Origin: Nanobdellota archaeon
Lineage (GTDB): Archaea > Nanobdellota > Nanobdellia > Pacearchaeales > GW2011-AR1
Reading direction: 5' to 3'
Assembly (NCBI GenBank): GCA_022709585.1
Contig: JAKLIN010000011.1
Span: forward strand, 1 to 20,098
DNA: 20,098 nucleotides
The number at the start of each line of letters is the position of its first letter. The stretch's first letter is position 1. The position numbers and the translations under genes were made by a program. This document shows, one piece after another, positions 1 through 6,902 of this stretch. The notes under the pieces are model-generated. The model saw nothing but the letters and a program-made list of their open reading frames with translations, had not been told where the DNA came from and did no database searches.

Positions 1-1055
1 TCCATGATTTCAGCAGGATGCCCGTCACCACAAGCAAGATTAACCAAACGCCCTTGCCCAAGAAGATTAAGTGTTTTTCCATTTGCAAGCTTGTATCCTA
101 CAATATTATTTCTTCTGAGAGTTTTGCTTTTAGCGATTTTCTCAAGCTGATCCATAGAAACTTCAACATTAAAGTGCCCTGCATTTGTAAGAATAACTCC
201 GTCTTTCATTTTCTTGAAGTGCTTTTCAGTGATAATCTCTTTACAGCCCGTTGCAGTTATGAAAATATCTCCAATTTCACAAGCTCTGTCCATTGTCATA
301 ACTTTGTAACCATCCATCATTGCCTCACAAGCTTTAACAGGATCAATTTCAGTTATAATAACATTTGCTCCAAGCCCCTTAGCTCTCAAAGAAATTCCTT
401 TTCCGCACCATCCATAACCCGAAACAACTACATTTTTTCCAGCAACAGTCAAGTTAGTTGTTCTAAGTATTCCATCCCAAACAGACTGCCCTGTTCCATA
501 TCTATTGTCAAATAAATGCTTGCACTGTCCATCATTAACTTTTATCACAGGAAACTTCAGCTTATTCTCTTTTTCCAGTGCTCTTAATCTTTGAAGTCCT
601 GTTGTTGTTTCTTCGCAGCCTCCGTAAACATTTGGCAATAAGTCAGACAATTCTTCATGCATCATCATTGTCAAATCTCCGCCATCATCAATTATTATAT
701 TTGGGCCAAACTTCAAAGTTTCTCGAATATGAGATTTGTATTCTTCAGGAGTTGGATTATACCAAGCAAAAACTTCAATTCCATCTTTTACCAAAGCAGC
801 GCAAATATCATCTCTTGTTGAAAGAGGATTGCTTCCCGTAACTCTTACATGCGCTCCCGCGCTTCTCAAAACTTTTGCAAGATAAGCTGTTTTAGCTTCA
901 AGGTGAACAGACACAGCGATTTTAATTCCTCGGAATGGCTGTGTTTTCTTGAACTCTTTCTCCAGCTTCGAGAGAATAGGCATATTAGAAATAACCCAAT
1001 CAATTTTTCTTTTTCCTTCTGGAGCAAGATTAATGTCTCTTATTGAATAAGGCAT
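1..1055 (-). CDS. ahcY: S-adenosylhomocysteine hydrolase (C-terminus cut by window edge)
   Basis: Reversibly splits S-adenosylhomocysteine into adenosine and homocysteine, clearing the inhibitory product of methyltransferases; cytoplasmic and NAD-dependent. The first 351 codons lie in the window and the 3' end is missing; archaeal members usually run a little over 400 residues. Diagnostic stretches are SNPLSTRDD (75-83), DDGGD (123-127), GGCEETTTG (145-153), the catalytic Lys and Asp in FPVIKVND (168-175), the Rossmann glycine motif GYGWCGKG (213-220), and GRLVNLACGDGHPAE at the truncated end. The start codon lies about 26 nt from a TATA box, which implies a leaderless mRNA. Some methanogen homologues prefer S-inosylhomocysteine; the sequence does not settle the substrate. 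Family assignment is very secure. Confidence 0.97.
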   Translation of the reverse strand, partial: MPYSIRDINLAPEGKRKIDWVISNMPILSKLEKEFKKTQPFRGIKIAVSVHLEAKTAYLAKVLRSAGAHVRVTGSNPLSTRDDICAALVKDGIEVFAWYNPTPEEYKSHIRETLKFGPNIIIDDGGDLTMMMHEELSDLLPNVYGGCEETTTGLQRLRALEKENKLKFPVIKVNDGQCKHLFDNRYGTGQSVWDGILRTTNLTVAGKNVVVSGYGWCGKGISLRAKGLGANVIITEIDPVKACEAMMDGYKVMTMDRACEIGDIFITATGCKEIITEKHFKKMKDGVILTNAGHFNVEVSMDQLEKIAKSKTLRRNNIVGYKLANGKTLNLLGQGRLVNLACGDGHPAEIM

Positions 1056-1077
1056 ATGTTAATTAGAATTTTATGTT

Positions 1078-1085
1078 TTTTAAAT
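1078..1085 (-). promoter_or_regulatory. TATA box of ahcY
   Basis: ATTTAAAA on the minus strand, centred about 26 nt upstream of the ahcY ATG. This is the distance expected if transcription starts at the start codon. Confidence 0.6.
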
Positions 1086-1121
1086 ATTCATGTAATGACA
1101 TATTGTTCAATTAGGCTGTTG

Positions 1122-1601
1122 TTACTTTCTATAATTGCCCATTCCAGGAATTATATGTCTAACTCCTCCAATGTAATCTTCAACATCACCGTAGAATCTC
1201 GGAATAATATGAACATGCAAATGATGAACTGTTCTTCCGGCAGCTTCAGCCTCATTTATACCAATATTGTAAGCATCAGGTTTTTTATAAGTGCCAACAT
1301 GATCTAACATTTTTTTGCAGAAATCAACAGATTTGTCATTCAAAGGTTTATCAATAAGTCTTTGATACAATTCTTCAAAATTTGTCGCTTCGATGACTTT
1401 TACAACTCCGGATATCGCAGGTTGGAGATTTGCCCACTCTTTTTCAGTCAATTCGAAAAGAGAAGCAACATGTCTCTTTGGAATTACTTCTGCATGACCT
1501 GGAGTAACAGGAAATTTATCAAACTGTGCAAAGAAATGTTCACTATCATAAATTATTCCTTGTTTACTTTCATAGATTTTGCAAAACGTGCAATCAGCCA
1601 T
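1122..1601 (-). CDS. HIT-family nucleotide hydrolase/transferase
   Basis: HIT (histidine triad) proteins hydrolyse or transfer nucleoside monophosphates from substrates such as AMP-lysine, ApnA or nucleotide sugars. This 159-residue protein has the C-terminal triad HLHVH (127-131) followed by IIPR, the N-terminal CxxC (C4, C7) often seen in zinc-binding members, and the core strand GHAEVIPKRH (35-44). A stretch of about 35 residues between the core helix and the triad (75-110, with LIDKPLNDK) is longer than in minimal HIT proteins. The reading frame extends 30 codons further upstream, but the start at 1601 is preferred: it gives the classic MxxCxFC start and lies 26 nt from a TATA box. That box lies inside the longer frame. 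The exact substrate cannot be told. Confidence 0.92.
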   Translation of the reverse strand: MADCTFCKIYESKQGIIYDSEHFFAQFDKFPVTPGHAEVIPKRHVASLFELTEKEWANLQPAISGVVKVIEATNFEELYQRLIDKPLNDKSVDFCKKMLDHVGTYKKPDAYNIGINEAEAAGRTVHHLHVHIIPRFYGDVEDYIGGVRHIIPGMGNYRK

Positions 1602-1622
1602 AAATAGAGTGATGGAGGAGTG

Positions 1623-1630
1623 TATATAAA
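1623..1630 (-). promoter_or_regulatory. TATA box of the HIT gene
   Basis: TTTATATA on the minus strand, centred 26 nt before the chosen ATG. It supports a leaderless mRNA and the shorter start. Confidence 0.65.
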
Positions 1631-1774
1631 GATTTTTACATCGAAGGGGTCTTTTAGTCATCCCGTTCAATTTGAGGTGTGCACCATTCATTGCTTATTT
1701 CTTTTTAAGAAAGAATGTAAATAATCATTTGTAATAAAAAAGATTTTGTATAAGAAACCTAAAACAGGTGTAAG

Positions 1775-1846
1775 GGTGAAAGGAGGGAATCGAACCCTCG
1801 TCTTGCGGACCACAACCGCACATTTTTCCATTAAACTACATTCACC
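1775..1846 (-). tRNA. tRNA-His (GTG)
   Basis: Full cloverleaf on the minus strand. The acceptor stem is GTGAATG/CTTTCAC with one internal U-U mismatch (positions 6-67). The anticodon stem TGCGG/CCGCA encloses TTGTGGT, giving anticodon GTG. The T arm is GAGGG/CCCTC around TTCGATT. A genomically encoded G at position -1 and C at 73 are the identity elements of archaeal tRNA-His. CCA is not encoded and no intron is visible. The coordinates include G-1. Confidence 0.95.
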
Positions 1847-1869
1847 ATGAAATTATTCTGATAATTCAG

Positions 1870-1877
1870 TATAAAAA
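1870..1877 (-). promoter_or_regulatory. TATA box of tRNA-His at leaderless spacing
   Basis: TTTTTATA on the minus strand, centred about 27 nt upstream of G-1. By the spacing of the protein genes in this window, transcription would begin at or within about two bases of the mature 5' end. Confidence 0.55.
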
Positions 1878-1904
1878 GATTTTTGTTGATGTTTTAAAGT
1901 TAAA

Positions 1905-1965
1905 AATAAATAAATTAAGAAAACTAGACGAGGCTAGTTGCTTTTAGTTAGAAGATAAAAAAATT
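1905..1965 (-). terminator. Probable terminator of the pilin-like gene
   Basis: Downstream of the pilin stop on the minus strand there is first a T-run (about 1948-1965), then a perfect 6-bp hairpin with arms AACTAG (1934-1939) and CTAGTT (1922-1927) around a 6-base loop, followed by further T-rich sequence. Archaeal termination needs mainly T-tracts, so the T-runs are the stronger evidence. Confidence 0.5.
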
Positions 1966-1992
1966 AAAATTAAATTGAGTTTTCTTCTAATC

Positions 1993-2472
1993 TTACAATA
2001 TCGAATTTGTCTTAACCGTGTTGGATGTACAATATTGAGTTGTACCCGCATCATTGAAGTATATCATAGCTTCAACTTCGGTGATAGGCCCATTAATTGC
2101 ATTTGGTGCTGCTCCATATGCTATTGGACTAGCAGGAGTTTTAGTGCTTGCAATGGCAATATCTCCTGATAAATCAGATGTAACTGCTTGCCCAACAGAA
2201 TTTTTAAGAGAAATTTTAACTCCTCCTAATGTATCTGTACCCTTAACTCTTTTGACAGTTACAACACATGTTTTAACTCCGACAGCGTCATTACAATCTA
2301 CGTATGTAACTTCTAGCTCAGAATTACTACATTTCTGACTTAGCTCGACTTGACTTGTAGAGTTTTTAACAAATCCATTAACTACAGCCCAGATAACTCC
2401 AACAATAACGATTCCCAAAAGAACCATTATTAAGGTTGTAACAATTTCTGACATCCCCTTTTTATTTACCAT
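1993..2472 (-). CDS. Type IV pilin-like secreted protein with class III signal peptide
   Basis: 159 residues. The N-terminus MVNKKG followed by MSEIVTTLIMVLLGIVIVGV is the archaeal prepilin pattern: a short basic leader ending in Gly at the prepilin-peptidase (PibD/FlaK-type) site, then one hydrophobic helix of about 20 residues (8-32). That helix anchors the subunit in the membrane and later packs in the filament core. The rest is a predicted beta-rich head with four cysteines (CSNSE, DCND, KTCVV, QYCT) that could form two disulfides. No assembly ATPase, platform protein or peptidase lies nearby, so the gene is an orphan subunit in this window. It could be a pilin, a pseudopilin or an archaellin-like protein. 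The start is supported by a TATA box at 26 nt. Confidence 0.8.
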   Translation of the reverse strand: MVNKKGMSEIVTTLIMVLLGIVIVGVIWAVVNGFVKNSTSQVELSQKCSNSELEVTYVDCNDAVGVKTCVVTVKRVKGTDTLGGVKISLKNSVGQAVTSDLSGDIAIASTKTPASPIAYGAAPNAINGPITEVEAMIYFNDAGTTQYCTSNTVKTNSIL

Positions 2473-2493
2473 AGATTGAATATATCTTTCTTG

Positions 2494-2501
2494 TTTAAAA
2501 A
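2494..2501 (-). promoter_or_regulatory. TATA box of the pilin-like gene
   Basis: TTTTTAAA on the minus strand, centred 26 nt upstream of the ATG; implies a leaderless mRNA. Confidence 0.6.
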
Positions 2502-2544
2502 TGTTTTGATGTCTCGAGGATAAAATAAGGGCAAGTGAAAATAT

Positions 2545-4215
2545 TTACTTGTGAGCAAACCAGAAATCATACTTCTTGTTCTTTTTGTCTATTTTGTCAG
2601 CTCTTGCAAATCCGAATCTCTCAAACTGGATTATATCCCCTTCTTTCAGGTTTTCAATTGCTTTTTCAGCAAAGCCTTTTTGGTGAGTTGCGTCAGGCAT
2701 CATAATGTCAACTTCAACACCCTCGCTTACCCAATTTATTTTTTGAATTTGTTTGTTCTCGTTTTCTGCGAATTCAGAGGAATCACTAGCTTTTTTTCCA
2801 AGTTTAATATTGTAAAGATGCATAAGTCTAGTTTCTTTGCCTTTATTTTCATTGAAATCTTCTTGAGAAATAAAGATTTTATCTCCTACTTTCACTTTTC
2901 TTTCTTTTTCATCTAAAGGATGAAGCTTCACCTGAATTTCCTTGATTTTAGGGGCATCTTTTATTTTAAGCTCCACTGGATTGAAAACACAAGAATATCT
3001 TACAGCTTTAGGATCAATGAATCTTCTGTTGATTGCAGCAATCATATCAAAGTCCAAGTGAGCTGATTTCTTGGCAATTCCAACATGAGTTAAAAGCTCA
3101 TAATAAGTTTCCTTGACAATTCCCCTTCTTTTCAAAGCTTTAAGTGTGACAAGTCTTGGGTCATCCCAGCCAATGTATTTTCCAGAAGTAATTGCCTCTC
3201 TGATTTCTCTTCCCTGGGTTGTTGCTCCAATAACCTGGAATCTTCCGTACTGAGCAATTGTTTGTTTTGGAAGCCCAAGCAAATCTTTAATATAATCTTG
3301 CAATTCAATTCTCTGCTCAAACTCATTGCTTCTAAGAATATGAGTAACTCCGCATAAAACATCTTCAATTGGATTGTAAAAATCATACATTGGCCAAACT
3401 CTGTACTTGTTCTTAAGTTTGTAGTGAGGTGTTTCAACAATTCTCAAAATAACAGGATCTCTCATAACCTGATTGTCTGCTTTCATATCCCCTTTTAATC
3501 TAAGAGCAATCTCTCCTTCCTTGTATTTTCCAGAAAGCATATCTTTCCAGTAGTTCATATTAACATCTGCTTTTTGAGTTCTGTGCTTGCACTCTTTTCC
3601 ATCATGTCTTAAGTTTTGCAATTCTTCTTGAGAGCAAAGACAAGCATAAGCTTTTTCCATTTTGATTAACCTTTCAGCATAATCATACAATTTTTCCATG
3701 TCATCTGAAACAAATCTTGTTGCAGTTGGATGAATATCCAAATATTCAAGCACATCTTGCTTCATTGCGTCAACATATTCCTGACTAACTTTTTCAGGAT
3801 TAGTGTCTTCAAATCTTAAAACGCATTTACCCTTGAATTTTTGTGAATAAACATAATTGAACAAGAATGAAATTGCGTGTCCAATGTGATTGTACTTGGA
3901 AGGCTCAGGAGGGATTCTTGTTACAATTTTTCCTTCAACAACATTTGGAATTCTTGGCAACTCTCCTTTTTCTCTTGTGTCTCTTTTACTAATTAATTCT
4001 TCAGCTTGCTCAAGTTCTTTTTGTTGTTGTTCTAATGAAAGTGAATTAACTTGTTTGATTACATCTGCAATTGTCTTGGCATATTTCGCCATGTCTTCTT
4101 TTTTCAAACCTTCATGGAAAAGTGAAGAAATAACAGCTCCCTGATTAGCTTTTCCGTTGTAAGCAATCGCATTTTTCAAGGCATAAGCTCTCGCTTTTTT
4201 TTCAAGATTTTGCAT
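2545..4215 (-). CDS. gltX: Glutamyl-tRNA synthetase, archaeal type
   Basis: Class I synthetase that charges glutamate onto tRNA-Glu, and in most archaea also onto tRNA-Gln for later amidation by GatDE. At 556 residues it has the usual archaeal length. The order is: helical N-terminal extension (1-90); Rossmann catalytic domain starting RIPPEPSKYNHIGHA (100-114) with an intact HIGH; LRFEDTNPE (133-141); RVWPMYDFYNPIED (272-285), CGVTHILRSNE (288-298) and GWDDPRLVTL (349-358); then the beta-barrel anticodon-binding region (about 385-556). The beta-barrel C-terminus and the GWDDPRL form mark the archaeal/eukaryotic branch, shared with GlnRS. The KMSKS loop is strongly degenerate: where LSKRK-like sequence is expected there is TTQGREIR (332-339). 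GluRS rather than GlnRS is assumed because archaea lack GlnRS. Confidence 0.93.
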   Translation of the reverse strand: MQNLEKKARAYALKNAIAYNGKANQGAVISSLFHEGLKKEDMAKYAKTIADVIKQVNSLSLEQQQKELEQAEELISKRDTREKGELPRIPNVVEGKIVTRIPPEPSKYNHIGHAISFLFNYVYSQKFKGKCVLRFEDTNPEKVSQEYVDAMKQDVLEYLDIHPTATRFVSDDMEKLYDYAERLIKMEKAYACLCSQEELQNLRHDGKECKHRTQKADVNMNYWKDMLSGKYKEGEIALRLKGDMKADNQVMRDPVILRIVETPHYKLKNKYRVWPMYDFYNPIEDVLCGVTHILRSNEFEQRIELQDYIKDLLGLPKQTIAQYGRFQVIGATTQGREIREAITSGKYIGWDDPRLVTLKALKRRGIVKETYYELLTHVGIAKKSAHLDFDMIAAINRRFIDPKAVRYSCVFNPVELKIKDAPKIKEIQVKLHPLDEKERKVKVGDKIFISQEDFNENKGKETRLMHLYNIKLGKKASDSSEFAENENKQIQKINWVSEGVEVDIMMPDATHQKGFAEKAIENLKEGDIIQFERFGFARADKIDKKNKKYDFWFAHK

Positions 4216-4236
4216 GGAAATTCAATAAAGAACTTA

Positions 4237-4244
4237 TTAATAAA
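4237..4244 (-). promoter_or_regulatory. Weak TATA box of gltX
   Basis: TTTATTAA on the minus strand, centred 26 nt upstream of the gltX ATG and immediately next to the stop codon of the upstream coiled-coil gene. The position is right, but the sequence is weaker than its neighbours. Confidence 0.4.
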
Positions 4245-4245
4245 T

Positions 4246-4722
4246 TTAATTGTAGCTCCCAGAGCCAGTGTAATTTCTTCTTTCCAAAGCTTCCACTCTC
4301 TGGGTTAAATGATAAATTTGATTGGAAAGCTCTTCAATTTTTTCAGTCATGTCAAGAATTCTTTTTGTTAGCTTTTTTCGCTTTTCTTCCAGGTTTGTTT
4401 GAGAGACTGCTCCTCGAGTTTCTGTTTGTCTGGTGTCGTAAAAACTAGAAGCCATGCTTTCCGAACGAGGAACAAGTGTTTTGTAACCCTCGTCGCTTTT
4501 TTCTGAAGAAGTATCGTTTCTATCGCTGCTTGAAGCCAAACTTCCTAAGAAACCAAAAGAATTTTCAGTTTGCGAATTTGATTGGGATAAATTGTCTGTT
4601 GTTCTCGAAGTGCTTGACTTTGCCATATCTGACTTTATGCTTGAAAGTCTTTCTTGCTGTCTGAGATAATGCCCTGTTAAATCAAGTGTCTTGCTCTTTT
4701 TTGATTTTCCAAACAAACCCAT
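4246..4722 (-). CDS. Small Ser-rich protein with C-terminal coiled coil, unknown function
   Basis: Not recognised. 158 residues: a basic N-terminus (MGLFGKSKKSK), a long Ser/Thr/Asp/Asn-rich, probably disordered middle (about 28-105), and a C-terminal heptad-rich coiled coil (about 112-147, with LTKRILDMTEKIEELSNQI) ending in a short Gly/Ser tail. There is no signal peptide or membrane helix, so it is probably a cytoplasmic adaptor or oligomerising factor. It is divergent from the 504-aa gene at 4802, each with its own TATA box within 79 nt, and lies 30 nt upstream of gltX on the same strand. Co-regulation with the neighbouring unknown block is possible but unproven. The promoter position makes a real gene likely. 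Confidence 0.75.
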   Translation of the reverse strand: MGLFGKSKKSKTLDLTGHYLRQQERLSSIKSDMAKSSTSRTTDNLSQSNSQTENSFGFLGSLASSSDRNDTSSEKSDEGYKTLVPRSESMASSFYDTRQTETRGAVSQTNLEEKRKKLTKRILDMTEKIEELSNQIYHLTQRVEALERRNYTGSGSYN

Positions 4723-4744
4723 AGATTTTGTAAGCTAATCTTGT

Positions 4745-4752
4745 TTTTAAAA
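4745..4752 (-). promoter_or_regulatory. TATA box of the coiled-coil gene
   Basis: TTTTAAAA on the minus strand, centred about 26 nt before the ATG at 4722. It forms half of a divergent promoter region with the box at 4773. Confidence 0.6.
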
Positions 4753-4772
4753 TTAGTTATTCTTAAAAAACC

Positions 4773-4780
4773 TTTTTAAA
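4773..4780 (+). promoter_or_regulatory. TATA box of the 4.8-10.7 kb gene block
   Basis: TTTTTAAA centred 26 nt before the ATG at 4802. It is the clearest promoter for the five-gene plus-strand block; sites further inside the block are weak. Confidence 0.65.
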
Positions 4781-4801
4781 GAGGAGAGACATAATGTAAA
4801 T

Positions 4802-6316
4802 ATGGCTAATATTCATCAACTGATTGCCGCCATAAACCCTAGCTTGTATCACAAAGTCTCCGATGATGTGCTGGATAAAGCAAAAGCGATGCAAGAATTT
4901 AAGGATATGGTGAAAAAAGAGGGAATTCAAGCAGCTGCAGAAAAAGCAAGCCCTTCATCTCTTGCAGAACATCAGCTAGTTTACGATTCTAGTTCAGAAA
5001 CTCTTGAGCCAATTTACTTTTTCATCCTAGATTTAATGAATGATTTCCGTCTTTCTCCTCAGAAAGTTGTTGATAACTTTTCATCTTCTCCCGGAGGAGG
5101 TTATTTTGCAGAGATTGGACAAAGAGCAACAATTATGCAACAAAACGCAACAAGAATTTTAGGTGATGTAAACAGTGTCACAAAAAGTGTTTTGAACCTT
5201 CTTTATGACTTAAAAGATTTCAAAATGAGATTGCAATCTTATGATGATTTGAAATCCAAAGACAAAGACAAAAAAGAAGCTGCTCTCCTCACACTCAAAC
5301 AAATCTGGTTAGATAAAGTTGATATTTCCCGAGGCAATTCCAGCTTAAAAGGATTAGGTTTAACAGGTGGATTCCAGACAATTCTTCACGCCTTCCTTGC
5401 TGTTGAAAATGAAAGCCTTAAGGGAAAAGATGGAAAAGAAATAGATTTGAATGATTCAATAAAAAGAATTCTCAAGCCAAGAATTCAAGAGTTTAATATC
5501 TGGGTAGCTGAATCAGAAAGAGAATTAAGAAAAAGATATGAAATTGAAAAAAATTATTTGAAAAGCCAAGTCGCAAATTTGAAATTGTACTCTCGTTGGG
5601 CTAAGCCTTACTTAAATGCAGCAAGAGGTTTAGAAGCAGGATTTAATCCTCGAGAGCCTGCAGTTGTAAACTCTTTTGATACAGTGCTTCTTGAGCTGAC
5701 TCTTTTCGGCAAGAGCAAAATAGATATTCAAAATGCAATAGAAGAAAAAATTTTCCCTCAAGAATTCAAAAAAATGAAATTCAAAAGAAATTATAATTCC
5801 TGCATTGTAATCAGTTTTAAATTCCGAGGAATTCCCCAAAAGATTTCACAGCAATCTCATTATGTATTCGGGGGAAGAGCAGAAATAACATTTACAGCAT
5901 ATGCTTTAAACGACGACGAAATAAAAACGTTGAATAAAGAATTGGATAAATCAGATTTAGTTGATATCTTCAAGATGATGGATGATTCAAGTAATGAAAG
6001 CATTTCCAAAATGCAAGAAGAAATCGATGAATTTGTAAAAGAAGATGAAAAAAAAGAAGAAAAGAAAAAAGAAAAATCCAAAGATATGTCAAATCCTTTT
6101 TTGGCTTTACTAGGATATTACAATACTCCTGCTGAAAAAAAAGATAATTCTAAAAAAACTTCAGACAAAGATAAAAACAAAGATGCTTTGCCTGCTTCCG
6201 ACGATTACATTGAAAAAAATCTTTTAAGAAAGCTCGCAATTGATAATGCTAAAGAAACAGCATTCACTTTATTTGATATTTACAAGAAAGCTCATTTAAT
6301 GCCAAGCTATACTTGA
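4802..6316 (+). CDS. Large helical protein of unknown function
   Basis: Not recognised. 504 residues, no signal peptide, no membrane helix. Visible parts are a helical N-terminal region (1-170), including SSSPGGGYFAEIGQRAT (94-110) and a long amphipathic helix around MQQNATRILGDVNSVTKSV (112-130); a second helical region (215-275) with a charged helix ESERELRKRYEIEKNYLK (237-254); a segment with beta-strand character (290-370); and a Lys/Glu-rich low-complexity linker (410-462) leading to a C-terminal helix (468-498). The mix of long helices, a small strand region and a charged linker suits a structural or scaffolding protein rather than an enzyme; this is inference. It is first in a run of five co-oriented genes and has its own TATA box. 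Confidence 0.8.
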   Translation: MANIHQLIAAINPSLYHKVSDDVLDKAKAMQEFKDMVKKEGIQAAAEKASPSSLAEHQLVYDSSSETLEPIYFFILDLMNDFRLSPQKVVDNFSSSPGGGYFAEIGQRATIMQQNATRILGDVNSVTKSVLNLLYDLKDFKMRLQSYDDLKSKDKDKKEAALLTLKQIWLDKVDISRGNSSLKGLGLTGGFQTILHAFLAVENESLKGKDGKEIDLNDSIKRILKPRIQEFNIWVAESERELRKRYEIEKNYLKSQVANLKLYSRWAKPYLNAARGLEAGFNPREPAVVNSFDTVLLELTLFGKSKIDIQNAIEEKIFPQEFKKMKFKRNYNSCIVISFKFRGIPQKISQQSHYVFGGRAEITFTAYALNDDEIKTLNKELDKSDLVDIFKMMDDSSNESISKMQEEIDEFVKEDEKKEEKKKEKSKDMSNPFLALLGYYNTPAEKKDNSKKTSDKDKNKDALPASDDYIEKNLLRKLAIDNAKETAFTLFDIYKKAHLMPSYT

Positions 6317-6341
6317 TTCTTCTAAAAGCTTGTAAAATAAA

Positions 6342-6872
6342 ATGAAAAAAGAATCTAACAAACAAGATTCCAAAAAAATCGCTGAAGAAAAAAAGAATTC
6401 TAAAAAAGATAAAGATAATTCTGAAGAAGTACAAGAAGAAATTTTAGAAGTAGAACAACAAGAAATTTTAGAGCAAGAAGAAGCTCAAGAAAATGAAGAA
6501 TCTGAGCATGAAACTGATTTTGAAAAAGAGATCGATTCCGAAGATATCGAAGAAGAGATAGAAGATGACGAAGAGATTGGAGATGAAGAATCTGATGATG
6601 GAGAAATAAAATTCAATCACTGGCTTCATTCCTCAGCACAAATTCAATCTGGCATTGGAAAATCGTCTCTTTCTAAACTTGAAAGAGCAAATATAAAATC
6701 TTCTGGGTCTTTGGAGTCCAGTGTTGCATTTGCGCCAAGGATAAAAGATTCCAGAGAAGGAAAAAAATACAGCAATTCCAAATACGAATTCAGCAAATAC
6801 AGCTCAGATGCAGTTAAAAAATATTCTGAACAAACTCCTGGAAAAGATTCAAACGAGGAAAAAAATCAATAG
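6342..6872 (+). CDS. Acidic low-complexity protein, unknown function
   Basis: Not recognised. 176 residues in three compositional blocks: a Lys-rich start (1-27), an extremely Glu/Asp-rich middle (about 28-90, with runs such as EEEIEDDEEIGDEESDD), and a Ser/Lys-rich C-terminal part with some order (FNHWLHSSAQIQSGIG, 91-106; SSVAFAPRIKDS, 126-137). No membrane helix or signal peptide. It starts 25 nt after the 504-aa gene and no convincing TATA box sits at the leaderless distance, so it is probably co-transcribed. An acidic disordered protein encoded between larger soluble proteins could be an interaction or charge-mimic partner, but nothing visible proves that. Because the composition is biased, the FNHW segment is the best handle for finding relatives. 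Confidence 0.7.
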   Translation: MKKESNKQDSKKIAEEKKNSKKDKDNSEEVQEEILEVEQQEILEQEEAQENEESEHETDFEKEIDSEDIEEEIEDDEEIGDEESDDGEIKFNHWLHSSAQIQSGIGKSSLSKLERANIKSSGSLESSVAFAPRIKDSREGKKYSNSKYEFSKYSSDAVKKYSEQTPGKDSNEEKNQ

Positions 6873-6873
6873 A

Positions 6874-6881
6874 TTAATAAA
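6874..6881 (+). promoter_or_regulatory. Possible internal TATA box for the TIM-barrel gene
   Basis: TTAATAAA centred 26 nt before the ATG at 6903. The spacing is right but the match is weak and the region is uniformly AT-rich. Confidence 0.3.
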
Positions 6882-6902
6882 TTAAAAATAATTATTTAGA
6901 AG

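Noticed and set aside
1602..1691. Longer N-terminus for the HIT protein
   Set aside because: The extra 30 codons contain the TATA box and have no family similarity; the MADCTFC start is typical of the family.
3132..3440. Long open frames on the opposite strand or other frames within gltX, the thermosome, ahcY and other genes
   Set aside because: They lie entirely inside strongly identified genes, have no promoter geometry and show biased, non-protein-like composition.
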